From assembly GCF_900111175.1 (NCBI RefSeq), contig NZ_FOGI01000005.1, forward strand, positions 434,001-498,000: a stretch of DNA of 64,000 bases. Reading direction: 5' to 3'. Both the position numbers and the translations under genes were made by a program. Positions 19,059-31,319 of this stretch are shown here, in pieces (the first letter of the stretch is position 1; each line of letters begins with the position of its first letter). The notes beneath the pieces are model-generated. The model did not search any database. It was not told the origin of the DNA and worked only from the letters and a program-made list of their open reading frames with translations. This stretch comes from Actinokineospora terrae (GTDB lineage Bacteria; Actinomycetota; Actinomycetes; Mycobacteriales; Pseudonocardiaceae).

Positions 19059-19784
19059 ATGCGGATGCTGCTGGACCTCCTGATCCCCCTGACCTGCGCG
19101 GGCTGCGGCGAGCCGGGCACCTCGTGGTGCTCGCGGTGCGCCGCGACCCTGGTCGGCCTGCGCGCGGTCGAGCGGAGCGCCACGAAGGGCGTTCCCGTGC
19201 TGGCCCTCACGGCCTACGGCGGACCGGCGCGGCGCGCGATCATCGCTTACAAGGAGCGCAACCGGCGCGCGTTGGCCGAGCCGCTCGGGCGGGCCATGGC
19301 GGCCGCGTTGCCGGACCTCGCCGAGCGGGTGCCCGCGGTGCGTGCCGCCTGCCCCGCGCTGGTCACCCTGTCGGGCAAGTCGCCCCCGCCGCTCGGCGTC
19401 GCTCATGTGGGCGACCCGCTGTGGTTCGTCCCGGCGCCGTCGAGGCGGGCGGCGGTGCGGCGGCGGGGTGGGCACCACATGGCCGGGGTGGCCGAGGTGG
19501 TGGCCCGGGTCCTGGTGCTCGGCGGCGTGCCCGCCCGGGTCGCGCCGGTGTTGTCGCTGGCCGGTCGCGCGCGGGACTCGGTGGGGCTCGATGTGGCCGG
19601 GCGGCGGGAGAACCTGGCGCGGCACCTGTGTGTCTCGGGTCGGGGCGTCCCACCGCCGGGTGCACCCGTACTGGTGCTCGACGACGTCGTCACCACCGGT
19701 TCGACCGCCGCCGCCTGCGCGGGCGCGCTGCGGTCGGCCGGGCTGTCGGTACTCGCCGTGCTCGCCTGCGCCGCGACCGTCTGA
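19059..19784 (+). CDS. ComF family protein (phosphoribosyltransferase-like)
   Basis: This 241-residue protein has an N-terminal zinc-finger-like CAGCGEPGTSWCSRC motif. A type I phosphoribosyltransferase domain follows, whose PRPP loop VLVLDDVVTTGSTAAACAG is clear. ComF proteins are linked to DNA uptake in competent bacteria, but in actinobacteria the role is undefined. It starts at ATG 19059 (MRMLLDLLIPLTCAG) and occupies the Rv3242c position between lpqB and hpf. Confidence 0.88.
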   Translation: MRMLLDLLIPLTCAGCGEPGTSWCSRCAATLVGLRAVERSATKGVPVLALTAYGGPARRAIIAYKERNRRALAEPLGRAMAAALPDLAERVPAVRAACPALVTLSGKSPPPLGVAHVGDPLWFVPAPSRRAAVRRRGGHHMAGVAEVVARVLVLGGVPARVAPVLSLAGRARDSVGLDVAGRRENLARHLCVSGRGVPPPGAPVLVLDDVVTTGSTAAACAGALRSAGLSVLAVLACAATV

Positions 19785-20166
19785 CGAGAGATCCATCCCA
19801 CAGTCTGATACCCCCGAAAGAGTGAAGGAGGGTCGGGAACCGTACGCCGTTCGGGGCCGTTGGCCGGATATGAGGGTGAGCAGGCGGGTGGTCTTGGACC
19901 CGGTGGCGCAGCGGCCGGGTCCGCTCGACCGAACACGCCCTGCCGCTGCTCGGCCCCCGGTGCTGCGCCGCCCGGGGGAACGGGTTCGCCGCGGTGGTCT
20001 CGGCGCGCTCCCGGTTCGGCCGCGCGTGGCCGCCCGCCCGTCGCACGACGTCACGCTCGGTCGCGAACGGATGTCGCCCGCCTCGGGGGCTGTTGCTCGG
20101 TCGAAACGCGGGCTAACGTGCATCGCTATCACCGTTCCCGGCAAGCGGGGAGGAGGCGAGTAGCCC
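19785..20166. other. Intergenic DNA between comF and the hpf leader
   Basis: There are 380 bases without a supported gene. Short GC-rich open frames occur on both strands but have no recognisable protein or good start signal. A promoter for hpf probably lies near its right end, and no convincing -35/-10 pair could be fixed. Confidence 0.5.
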
Positions 20167-20302
20167 ATGACCCTGGTGCCGGTGGAGCGTTGACCGAGGG
20201 GGCGTAGCCCCAGGTCAGCTCCTGTCCTGGACTTGGAATCCAGACCAGCCCGGCGCCAAGTACCGCAAAGCCGCAACCAGTACTCGCCACCAGCGAGGGA
20301 GG
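20167..20302 (+). promoter_or_regulatory. Candidate structured 5' leader of hpf with a tiny ORF
   Basis: An 8-codon ORF (20167-20193, MTLVPVER) follows a strong GGGGAGGAGG box at 20147-20156. Next comes a nested hairpin (20191-20195 with 20213-20217, and 20199-20203 with 20207-20211), then a small stem (20227-20231 with 20239-20243). Two mutually exclusive pairings follow: GGCG/AGTAC at 20252-20263 with GTACT/CGCC at 20280-20288, or CTCGC 20283-20287 with GCGAG 20293-20297. The latter touches the hpf ribosome-binding site (GAGGGAGG 20295-20302). This arrangement suggests translational control, but no known RNA family was recognised. Confidence 0.4.
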
Positions 20303-20308
20303 TCGTGT

Positions 20309-21016
20309 ATGGACATCGTGGTTAAGGGCCGTAACGTCGAGGTTCCGGAGCACTACCGGACACACGTCGAGGAGAAGCTGACCCGGCTGGAGCGCTACGA
20401 CCGCAAGGTCATCCGCTTCGACGTGGAGCTGTTCCACGAGCCCAACCGCAGGCAGTCGAAGAACTGCCAGCGGGTCGAGATCACCGGGAAGGGCAAGGGC
20501 CCCGCCGTGCGGGCGGAGGCATGCGCAGGCGACTTCTACGCCGCGCTCGACCTGGCGGTCAGCAAGATCGAGAACCGGCTCCGCCGCCAACACGACCGCA
20601 GGCGCGTGCACCACGGTCGGCGCACCCCCACCTCGGTCGGCCAAGCCGTCGCCGCGGCCACCCAGATGACCAACGGGAACGGGCACGCGGGTCTGACCGC
20701 CGGGAGCACCACGCTGCTGCACGCCCCCGAGTACGACGGGACCACCAACGGCAGCCACCTCGACGCCGACCTGGCCACCGAGTACGGCGGCGTCCCCATG
20801 CCCCGGCAGCGCTGGGAGGACGACGAGGACGGCCTCCCCGGCCGCGTGGTGCGCGAGAAGGAGCACCCGGCCAAGCCGATGACCGTCGACCAGGCCCTCT
20901 ACGAGATGGAACTGGTCGGGCACGACTTCTACCTGTTCGCCGACGCCGACACCGGCACCCCCAGCGTCGTCTACCGGCGCCACGCCTTCGACTACGGCGT
21001 GATCAAGCTCGTCTGA
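20309..21016 (+). CDS. hpf: Long-form ribosome hibernation promoting factor (HPF/RaiA)
   Basis: This 235-residue protein has an N-terminal beta-alpha-beta S30AE domain (MDIVVKGRNVEVPEHYRTHV, LDLAVSKIENRLRRQHDR). A variable linker follows, and then a C-terminal dimerisation domain (KPMTVDQALYEMELVGHDFY to YRRHAFDYGVIKL). Long HPF binds the decoding region of idle 30S subunits and pairs ribosomes as 100S particles under stress. It occupies the Rv3241c position. The start ATG at 20309 is 7 bases after GAGGGAGG. A terminator follows the gene, so it is probably a single-gene unit with its own leader. Confidence 0.94.
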   Translation: MDIVVKGRNVEVPEHYRTHVEEKLTRLERYDRKVIRFDVELFHEPNRRQSKNCQRVEITGKGKGPAVRAEACAGDFYAALDLAVSKIENRLRRQHDRRRVHHGRRTPTSVGQAVAAATQMTNGNGHAGLTAGSTTLLHAPEYDGTTNGSHLDADLATEYGGVPMPRQRWEDDEDGLPGRVVREKEHPAKPMTVDQALYEMELVGHDFYLFADADTGTPSVVYRRHAFDYGVIKLV

Positions 21017-21036
21017 GCCCCGACCCACGCACCGCG

Positions 21037-21065
21037 TGCCCCGGGGGACCAGCTCCCCCGGGGCA
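21037..21065 (+). terminator. Hairpin terminator after hpf
   Basis: An 11-bp stem of TGCCCCGGGGG (21037-21047) pairs with 21055-21065 across a 7-nt loop. It lies 20 bases after the hpf stop. There is no T run, which is common in high-GC actinobacteria. Confidence 0.75.
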
Positions 21066-21381
21066 CCACCATGCCCGCACCCGGCCCCCTAGTCGGTGGA
21101 TTCGCGAGGGTGCCCGGAGGGCGTCGACACCGTCCGACAGGCCGGTGACCGGCGGAGATCGATCCGCGCGGGTCGACCCCGGTCCGTTCCCAGTTCCCAA
21201 CTGGCGGCAGGTGCGGAACCTCCCGGCCGGGTGGGCCGTTGGTGCTGTGGCGGGCCTCACCCGGGTAGCCTGCGCCGCGTCGGAGTCGGCGTCGGTGCAC
21301 GCTGCCGGGCGCGGTGCCTACGATGACGAACAGGAGCGTCCGTAGCGGGCGCACGACTATCAGCTAGCGAGGTCGACTCGG
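21066..21381. other. Intergenic DNA upstream of secA
   Basis: About 315 bases lie between the hpf terminator and secA. No gene or clear structured RNA was recognised. It presumably carries the secA promoter; no confident -35/-10 pair was found. Confidence 0.45.
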
Positions 21382-24255
<2,874 letters not shown>

Positions 24256-24274
24256 GTTCTAGCAACCCCCTTCG

Positions 24275-24313
24275 CCCGGGTGGTGGCCCCTTCGGCCCAC
24301 CACCCGGGTTTTT
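24275..24313 (+). terminator. Intrinsic terminator after secA
   Basis: A perfect 12-bp stem (24275-24286 with 24297-24308) encloses a loop with a TTCG core and is followed by TTTTT at 24309-24313. It begins 20 bases after the secA stop. It is the best classical rho-independent terminator in the window. Confidence 0.93.
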
Positions 24314-24351
24314 CTTACCCCTCGCGGCCCAGCCCGCCACTGCCAACCCCA

Positions 24352-24593
24352 ACAAGGATCGCCAACGCTGGCCGACCACGCGCCCCAAACAACATCGGCC
24401 TACAACCGCCCCCCGCAGGCGTCGGCCGACGTGCGCTCCTCCACAACGTTGGCCCGCACCCGGCCTTCACGATCGTTGGCCGAACGCGCCCCTCTACAGC
24501 ATTGGTCCAACGTGCCCTTCTACGACGTTGGCCGACAAGCGCCCCTCTACAACGTTGGCCCTAGAACGCTCCTCGGAGTCGCTGGTGCCAAGT
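24352..24593. repeat. Degenerate about 27-bp tandem repeat array, eight to nine units
   Basis: The region is built of units of 24-29 bp around the core CTACAACGTTGGCC, with unit joints rich in GCGCCC. The clearest copies are at about 24445-24470, 24492-24517, 24518-24543 and 24539-24568; earlier and later copies are more diverged. Read in frame, the unit gives a 9-residue repeat such as APLYNVGPR, but no start, stop or codon bias supports a real protein. There are no unique spacers of constant length, so it is not a CRISPR array. Confidence 0.7.
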
Positions 24594-24595
24594 CA

Positions 24596-24740
24596 GCTCG
24601 ATGGGGCGGACTTGTTTTGCGTGGGGGAGAACTGCCCGTAGCGTCGTTCGCGGACAGGGCCATGCTTTTCGGCCCCTGCTTTGCGGTCCTGCCACGGGTG
24701 GTTCAGGGGCCCCGCGCAAAACGAGTTCGCCGCATCGAGC
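24596..24740. repeat. Dispersed palindromic repeat, copy B
   Basis: The 26-bp arms 24596-24621 and 24715-24740 match at 23 of 26 positions and enclose about 93 bases. The right half holds CAGGGGCCCCGCGCAAA (24704-24720), identical to the core of the repeat at 5343-5412, followed by a similar AGTTCGCC...ATCGAGC segment. It lies between secA and the Rv3235-family gene. The remaining bases up to 24940 hold nothing else recognisable. Confidence 0.75.
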
Positions 24741-24940
24741 AAGGCTCGAAACTCGCGCCTGGGCCAATGCCGAAGGCGAGGTCTGTCCGTCGACGCCGCA
24801 GGCGAGACCGAGAGCCGGATCCACTCAGCTCAAGATCAAACCGCTCAAAGCAGCCCCCGATATACAGCTTACCGACGCACACCGACAAACCGAGCCGAGC
24901 AAGCCACCACCCTGTGGACAACCTCCCCACCCGTCACCCC

Positions 24941-25372
24941 TCAAAACCCCACCAACCGCAACACCGTGCACCGCCACTCCCCCTCCACCTGCTCCATCCG
25001 CCCCAAACACACCTTCACATGCCACCCCTCCGCCCTCTCCAACGGCACAACCCGCACCGTCGCAGCCATCTCCACCACCCCCACCGCCACCTCCTCCACG
25101 TGCAACCGCAACAACCGATACTGAGTCCGACCTCCCTTAGCCCGCGTCAACAACCCCTCATAAGCCGCCCCCGGCAACATCCCGTGCAGATGCGCCACCT
25201 GCCGCTTCCCCTCCAGTGCCTCCAACAACAACGTCACCAACCGCCAACAAGCCTCACGCGGCGCCCCCCGGATAACCCGCGCAGGCACAGGCCAAGCAGG
25301 CGGCGTGAACCAGCGTTCCTCGTCGGCCTCGGCCAACGGCGGTTCGTACTCGGGCAGCGCGTTGATCCGCAC
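24941..25372 (-). CDS. Rv3235 family protein
   Basis: This protein of about 143 residues is recognised by the family pattern: a proline-rich start (VRINALPEYEPPLAEAD), a helical centre LVTLLLEALEGKRQVAHLHG, and the C-terminal WRCTVLRLVGF after a segment of basic and hydrophobic strands. Its function is unknown, and it is conserved near secA in actinobacteria. GTG 25372 is chosen because GGAGGG (minus strand, 25385-25380) lies 7 bases upstream. The longer frame to 25465 would overlap the divergent HAD gene. Confidence 0.8.
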   Translation of the reverse strand: MRINALPEYEPPLAEADEERWFTPPAWPVPARVIRGAPREACWRLVTLLLEALEGKRQVAHLHGMLPGAAYEGLLTRAKGGRTQYRLLRLHVEEVAVGVVEMAATVRVVPLERAEGWHVKVCLGRMEQVEGEWRCTVLRLVGF

Positions 25373-25463
25373 AACAACTCCCTCCAGGTAGTTGCCCGGA
25401 CAGAGCGCGAAAAGAGCACCAGCCCCCACAGCCGTAGCTGAACCTGGTGACAAGATCAGGCCC

Positions 25464-25883
25464 ATGAAGGCCCTGGTAGTGGATTACGCAGGCGTGTTCA
25501 CCGATGACGGCATGCCCGAGGTGGTCGCCACGATGCGGGCGCGCGGGATCAAGACCGCACTGCTGTCCAATGCGGACGCCGTGCCCGCGGGCTTGCCGGA
25601 CGTGTTCGACGCGGTTGTCGTGTCAGGAGTTGCAGGGGTCGCGAAGCCCGATGAGGCGATCTACCGGCACGCGGCGCAGTTGCTCGGGGTTGGGCCTGGC
25701 GACTGCGTTTTCGTAGATGACGTGGCTCGGTATGTGCGGGGGGCGGTACAGGTTGGCATGGTCGGCGTGCACCACCGGGATCTTGAGTCCACTGTGGACG
25801 AATTGGCCGTCCTGTTCGGGCTAGCGGCCGCGGCGGACCAGTTCGAAGCAGAGGACGGCGGCGGCGGTGGCGACGTTGAGTGA
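25464..25883 (+). CDS. HAD-superfamily hydrolase-like protein (small, IA-type)
   Basis: This protein of 139 residues has HAD motifs: motif I VVDYAGVFTDDG (nucleophile Asp7), motif II TALLSNAD, motif III KPDEAIYRHAAQLL, and motif IV DCVFVDDVARYV. The second motif I Asp (the usual DxD) is Ala9, which removes the canonical acid/base. The cap is minimal. It starts at ATG 25464; longer upstream reading overlaps the divergent Rv3235-family gene. Its 3' end overlaps the convergent SpoU gene by about 63 bases, and the last 26 residues (ending in Gly-rich DGGGGGDVE) are probably not part of the fold. Confidence 0.8.
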   Translation: MKALVVDYAGVFTDDGMPEVVATMRARGIKTALLSNADAVPAGLPDVFDAVVVSGVAGVAKPDEAIYRHAAQLLGVGPGDCVFVDDVARYVRGAVQVGMVGVHHRDLESTVDELAVLFGLAAAADQFEAEDGGGGGDVE

Positions 25884-26621
25884 TTCGACGCCGCCGGACA
25901 TCGGGATGGAGAGCCAGCGGTTGACGTGCGGGCGGACGCCGTCGGTGACGCCGGAGGTCTCGCTGCCCATGACGAACGCCGCCTGGGTGGGCAGGTCCGC
26001 GTCGAACACCGTGCGGCGGGCGCCCGCGTCCAGGCCGTAGAGCGGGTACCCAGCGGCGCGCAGGTCGGCGGCGGCCTCGGCGGCTGTCGCGGCGCGCAGC
26101 ACCGGTGCGGTGAACGCGACCCCGGCCGAGGCCTTGACCACCAGCGGGTCCAGCCCGGCCACCCCGCGCCTGGGCACCACGATCCCGCCGATCCCGGCCG
26201 CGGTGGCGGTGCGCAGGATCATGCCCACGTTCGCCGGGGTGGTGATGCCGTCGAGCAGCAGCACCGACGACGGGCGGCGCGACGACGACAGCGCGTCGGC
26301 CAGCGTCCGCATCCGGGGCGCGACCACGTCGGCCAGCACGCCCTGGTCCTGCTTGCCGTTGCCTGCCAACACCTTCACCCGCTGCGCCGACGCCCGCTGC
26401 ACCTGCACGCCCCGGTCCCGGGCGGCGTCGATGATTTCCCTGGCCGCGATGCCGTGCGCGTTGTCGGCGAGCACGACCTTGTCCACGGTCAACCGGGTGT
26501 CGGCCAACGCCTCCAGCACCGGCTTGCGCCCGTAGACGGTCACGAACCGGTCCTTGGGGGACGGCGCCTGCTCGCGGTGGTCTCGGGGTGCGGAGCGATC
26601 GGGGGACACGGCGAGCAGCAT
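25821..26621 (-). CDS. SpoU/TrmH-family RNA 2'-O-methyltransferase
   Basis: This protein of 266 residues has an N-terminal substrate-binding region (VYGRKPVLEALADTRLTVD). A SPOUT knot follows with three motifs: LLLDGITTPANVGMILRTA, FVMGSETSGV, and LSIPMSGGVESLNVATAAAV. It methylates a ribose in rRNA or tRNA with SAM. Exact target prediction (TsnR-like, RlmB-like, TrmH-like) is not possible here. ATG 26621 starts MLLAVSPDRSAPRDHREQ. It is convergent with the HAD gene and divergent from the WS/DGAT gene. Confidence 0.88.
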   Translation of the reverse strand: MLLAVSPDRSAPRDHREQAPSPKDRFVTVYGRKPVLEALADTRLTVDKVVLADNAHGIAAREIIDAARDRGVQVQRASAQRVKVLAGNGKQDQGVLADVVAPRMRTLADALSSSRRPSSVLLLDGITTPANVGMILRTATAAGIGGIVVPRRGVAGLDPLVVKASAGVAFTAPVLRAATAAEAAADLRAAGYPLYGLDAGARRTVFDADLPTQAAFVMGSETSGVTDGVRPHVNRWLSIPMSGGVESLNVATAAAVLCFELVRRGR

Positions 26622-26675
26622 CGCACGCCCGGCGCCCGACCCTCCGCGCCGCCCGGGTTGTGCCACTATCGGGCC

Positions 26676-28079
26676 ATGCCCGACCGCCTGTCCGCCCTCG
26701 ACGCGTCGTTCCTCTACCTGGAGGACGCGGCGACGCCGATGCACGTCGGCGGGGTCGCGGTGTTCCGCAAGCCGAAGGCCGGGTTCGACCACGCCCGGCT
26801 GGTCACCCTGATCGAGCAGCGGCTGCCGCTGGTGCCGCGCTACCGGCAGCGCGTCGCCGAGGTCCCCGGCCACCTGGCCCGCCCGGTCTGGGTGGACGAC
26901 CCGGGGTTCGACGTCAACTACCACGTGCGCCGCTCCGCCCTGCCGCGCCCGGGCAGCGACGAGCAGTTGCACGACCTGGTCGCCAGGCTGATGGCCCGCC
27001 CGCTCGACCACACCCGGCCGCTGTGGGAGGCCTACCTGGTCGAGGGTCTCGCCGACGGCCACGCCGCGCTGATCACCAAGACCCACCTCGCGCTGGTCGA
27101 CGGCATCCGCACCATCGACTTCGGGCAGGTCATCCTCGAACCGCACCCGCAGGCCGACGACCAGCCCGCCGACGAGCCGTGGGAGCCGCGCAGGCTGCCC
27201 AGCCAGGCCAGGCTGCTGCTCGACGCCGTCGCCGACACCGTGCAGCGGCCCCGCGAGGTCGTGGAGAACGTCCGCGCCGCGGTCGGCGACGCGCTGGCCA
27301 CCACCCAGAAGGTCGCCGGGGTCCTGGGCACCGTCGTCTCCGCCATCGGCATCGCCGCGCGGCCCGCCCAGGCCAGTCCGCTCAACGCCCCGGTCGGCCG
27401 GGCCCGCCGCTACGCCGTCGCCTCGGCCAGGCTCGACGACCTGCGCGACGTGCGCGCCCGGCACGGCGGCACCGTCAACGACGTGGTGCTCACCGTCGTC
27501 GCCGGAGCCCTGCGGTCCTGGCTGCTCTCCCGCGGCCTGCAGCTCACCGCGTCCAGCACGGTCCGCGCGCTGGTCCCGCTCGCCGTGCGCGACTCGGACG
27601 GCACCGTGCCCGGCATGCTCGGCAACCAGGTCACCCCGCAGCTGGTCGACCTGCCGGTCGGCGAGCCGAGCCCGTTCGTGCGGCTGCACCACATCAGCCA
27701 CGCGCTGCGCCCGCACAACGACTCGGTCCGCTCGGTCGCCGCGTCCGCGCTGCTGCGGGTCGGCGGGTTCGCGCCGCCGACCCTGCACTCGCTCGGCGCC
27801 AGGGCCGCCGCCTCGTTCTCCCAGCGGATCTTCAACGTCGTGGTCACCAACGTGCCAGGTCCGCAGGTCCCGCTGTACTTAGGCACCGCCAGGATGACCC
27901 GGATGGTCCCGGCGATGCCCCTTACCCGAAATCAGGCGTTGGCGATCGGAGTCACCTCTTACGACGGCGGGGTGTACTTCGGCCTTACCGGTGACCGCAC
28001 GGCTATGTCTGACGTGGACGTGCTGGCGCGGATGCTGGAAGAGTCCGTCGAAGAACTGTTGACGACTGTGAGAGCGTGA
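26676..28079 (+). CDS. WS/DGAT (wax ester synthase/diacylglycerol acyltransferase) family protein with altered active-site motif
   Basis: This 467-residue protein begins LSALDASFLYLEDAATPMHVG, typical of the family, and has the second-half blocks VNDVVLTVVAGALRSWL, VPLAVRDSDGTVPGMLGNQ and VVTNVPGPQVPLYL. The family usually esterifies long acyl-CoA to alcohols or diacylglycerol through HHxxxDG. Here the motif reads THLALVDG (His137, Leu138, Asp142), so the second, catalytic His is replaced by Leu. It may be inactive, altered or non-acyltransferase. The start ATG 26676 lies in the gap after the divergent SpoU gene, and the end overlaps the next gene in GTGA. Confidence 0.88.
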   Translation: MPDRLSALDASFLYLEDAATPMHVGGVAVFRKPKAGFDHARLVTLIEQRLPLVPRYRQRVAEVPGHLARPVWVDDPGFDVNYHVRRSALPRPGSDEQLHDLVARLMARPLDHTRPLWEAYLVEGLADGHAALITKTHLALVDGIRTIDFGQVILEPHPQADDQPADEPWEPRRLPSQARLLLDAVADTVQRPREVVENVRAAVGDALATTQKVAGVLGTVVSAIGIAARPAQASPLNAPVGRARRYAVASARLDDLRDVRARHGGTVNDVVLTVVAGALRSWLLSRGLQLTASSTVRALVPLAVRDSDGTVPGMLGNQVTPQLVDLPVGEPSPFVRLHHISHALRPHNDSVRSVAASALLRVGGFAPPTLHSLGARAAASFSQRIFNVVVTNVPGPQVPLYLGTARMTRMVPAMPLTRNQALAIGVTSYDGGVYFGLTGDRTAMSDVDVLARMLEESVEELLTTVRA

Positions 28080-28588
28080 ATGAGTTGAGGGTCTACATAC
28101 CGGCGACGGTGGCGATGCTGCGCGAGTTGAACGCGGACGGTGAGCTGGCCGCGATCACCGGCACGGCGTTCGCGCTCACCCCCGCCCTGCGCGAGTCGTA
28201 CGCCACCGGCGGCGAAGAGGAACTGGAGTACGTGGCCATGCTCGACGCGGCGAAGGCCTCGCTGCGGCTGCTGGGCACCGAGCTGACGACCGACCCGGAC
28301 GTGCCGATGCGCCGCGCGGTCATCGCCGCCGACGTCGACGGGGTCGAGCTGCGCCCCGACCTGGACCACTCGGTGGTCAAGCTGGCAGGCCCGGTCCCGC
28401 TGAAGGTCATCGCCTCGGTCCACCTGGACACCGAGGAGGCCGCGGTCGCCGTGCGGGCCGCGGTGGCCGCCGTCGACGCCGCCGACATGGGCGACCCGGA
28501 CGCGGAGTTCGTCCTCGGGGACGCCGAGGACCACGAGCTGGCCTGGTACGCGCCGCAGGAGTTGCCCTTCCTGCTGGAGCTGCTGTAA
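28076..28588 (+). CDS. DUF6912 family protein (Rv3231c-like)
   Basis: This 170-residue protein begins MNELRVYIPATVAMLRELNADGE. It continues as a mixed alpha/beta protein with an acidic C terminus (GDAEDHELAWYAPQELPFLL). It matches the actinobacterial DUF6912 family of unknown function as I recall it. The GTG start overlaps the stop of the WS/DGAT gene in GTGA, so it is translationally coupled to that gene. No catalytic motifs were recognised. Confidence 0.75.
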   Translation: MNELRVYIPATVAMLRELNADGELAAITGTAFALTPALRESYATGGEEELEYVAMLDAAKASLRLLGTELTTDPDVPMRRAVIAADVDGVELRPDLDHSVVKLAGPVPLKVIASVHLDTEEAAVAVRAAVAAVDAADMGDPDAEFVLGDAEDHELAWYAPQELPFLLELL

Positions 28589-28717
28589 CCGGGAGGTCAT
28601 CCCATGACAGGATGTACGGGGGCGGGGGTCCCGCGCGGCGTTGACGACCCGTCGCGCGCCACCCCGCCCTGACGCACCGCCCTGATGCCATTGACCACGA
28701 GGGAGGCGAGCCACACG

Positions 28718-30346
<1,629 letters not shown>

Positions 30347-30361
30347 GCACTCCCGCTCGAC

Positions 30362-30394
30362 AACGGGGCAGGCGCATCCCGCGCCTGCCCCGTT
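30362..30394. terminator. Bidirectional hairpin between pruA and the PhzF gene
   Basis: A perfect 14-bp stem (30362-30375 with 30381-30394) has the 5-nt loop ATCCC and is followed by CTTT. It lies between two convergent genes and can serve both. Confidence 0.85.
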
Positions 30395-30397
30395 CTT

Positions 30398-31240
30398 TCA
30401 TGCCTCGATCGGGATCGCGGTGCCGGTGACGTGGATGCCGGAGGTGTGGTCGGAGGGGATGCTGACGGTGATGACGCCGGGGCGGCCCAGGTCTTCGCCC
30501 TGGTGGATGGTGAGGGCGGCGGGGAGGGTGACGAGGCCGAGTTCGCGGAGGTAGCCGCCGAGGGCCGCGGCGGCGGCGCCGGTGGCGGGGTCTTCGATGA
30601 CGCCGCCCGGGGGGAAGGGGTTGCGGGAGTGGATGACGGTCTCGGAGGCGCGGTGGACCAGTTGGACGGTGGTCCAGCCGTGCTCGGTCATCAGGGCCGC
30701 GAGGGCGGGGTAGTCGTAGTCGAGGTCGGCGAGGCGGGTGCGGGTGGCCGCGGCGACGACCGGGTGCCAGGCGCCCGCGTACGCGGCTCGGACGGGGAGC
30801 GCGGGGTCGAGGTCGCGGTCGGTCCACCGCAGCGCCGCCAGCAGCGCGGCCTGGACGGGCGCGGGGATGTCCTCGGTGCGCGGGCCGACGCTGATCAGGG
30901 TGGCGGTGATGTACCCGGTGTCGGTCTCGCTGGTGCTGACCTCCACCAGCCCGGCCCTGGTGTGCAGCCGCAGCGGCCCCGACCCGTTGGCGGCCGCGTG
31001 CGCGACGGAGGCCGCGACGGTCGCGTGGCCGCAGAACGGCACCTCCGCCAGCGGGCTGAAGTACCGCACGTCCAGGTCGCCGTCCGGGCGCGGCACCAGG
31101 AACGCCGACTCGGAGTACCCGACCTCGGCGGCGACCGCCTGCATCTCGGCGTCGGGTACCCCGGTCGCGTCCAGGACGACACCGGCGGGGTTGCCGCCGC
31201 CGGGCTCGGTGGTGAAGGCGGCGTAGCGGAGGATCTGCAC
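30398..31240 (-). CDS. PhzF family isomerase-like protein
   Basis: This 280-residue protein has the PhzF double hot-dog layout: MQILRYAAFTTEPGGGNPAGVVLD, the catalytic-region EVGYSESAFLVP, YFSPLAEVPFCGHATVAAS, and DPATGAAAAALGGYLRELG. The Glu in SESAF is the acid/base of PhzF. It starts with GTG at 31240. PhzF itself acts in phenazine synthesis, but no other phz genes are here, so a general isomerase or epimerase of unknown substrate is more likely. It is isolated between the convergent pruA and the rsgA-aroA pair. Confidence 0.87.
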   Translation of the reverse strand: MQILRYAAFTTEPGGGNPAGVVLDATGVPDAEMQAVAAEVGYSESAFLVPRPDGDLDVRYFSPLAEVPFCGHATVAASVAHAAANGSGPLRLHTRAGLVEVSTSETDTGYITATLISVGPRTEDIPAPVQAALLAALRWTDRDLDPALPVRAAYAGAWHPVVAAATRTRLADLDYDYPALAALMTEHGWTTVQLVHRASETVIHSRNPFPPGGVIEDPATGAAAAALGGYLRELGLVTLPAALTIHQGEDLGRPGVITVSIPSDHTSGIHVTGTAIPIEA

Positions 31241-31319
31241 GATCGCAGGCTAGCGCCCGAACCGCGTGTACATCAGCTCACCTGACGACGTCCACCGTCC
31301 GAGAAACCAGCCCGCGGAC

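Noticed and set aside
19819..20163. Arg/Pro-rich plus-strand frame before hpf
   Set aside because: It runs through the presumed hpf promoter region, has shadow-like composition and matches no family.
24352..24593. Possible CRISPR array
   Set aside because: Units are degenerate, directly abutting and lack constant-length unique spacers. No cas genes are nearby.
25926..26675. N-terminal extension of the WS/DGAT frame
   Set aside because: The extra region is antisense to the SpoU methylase gene. The family N terminus begins exactly at ATG 26676.
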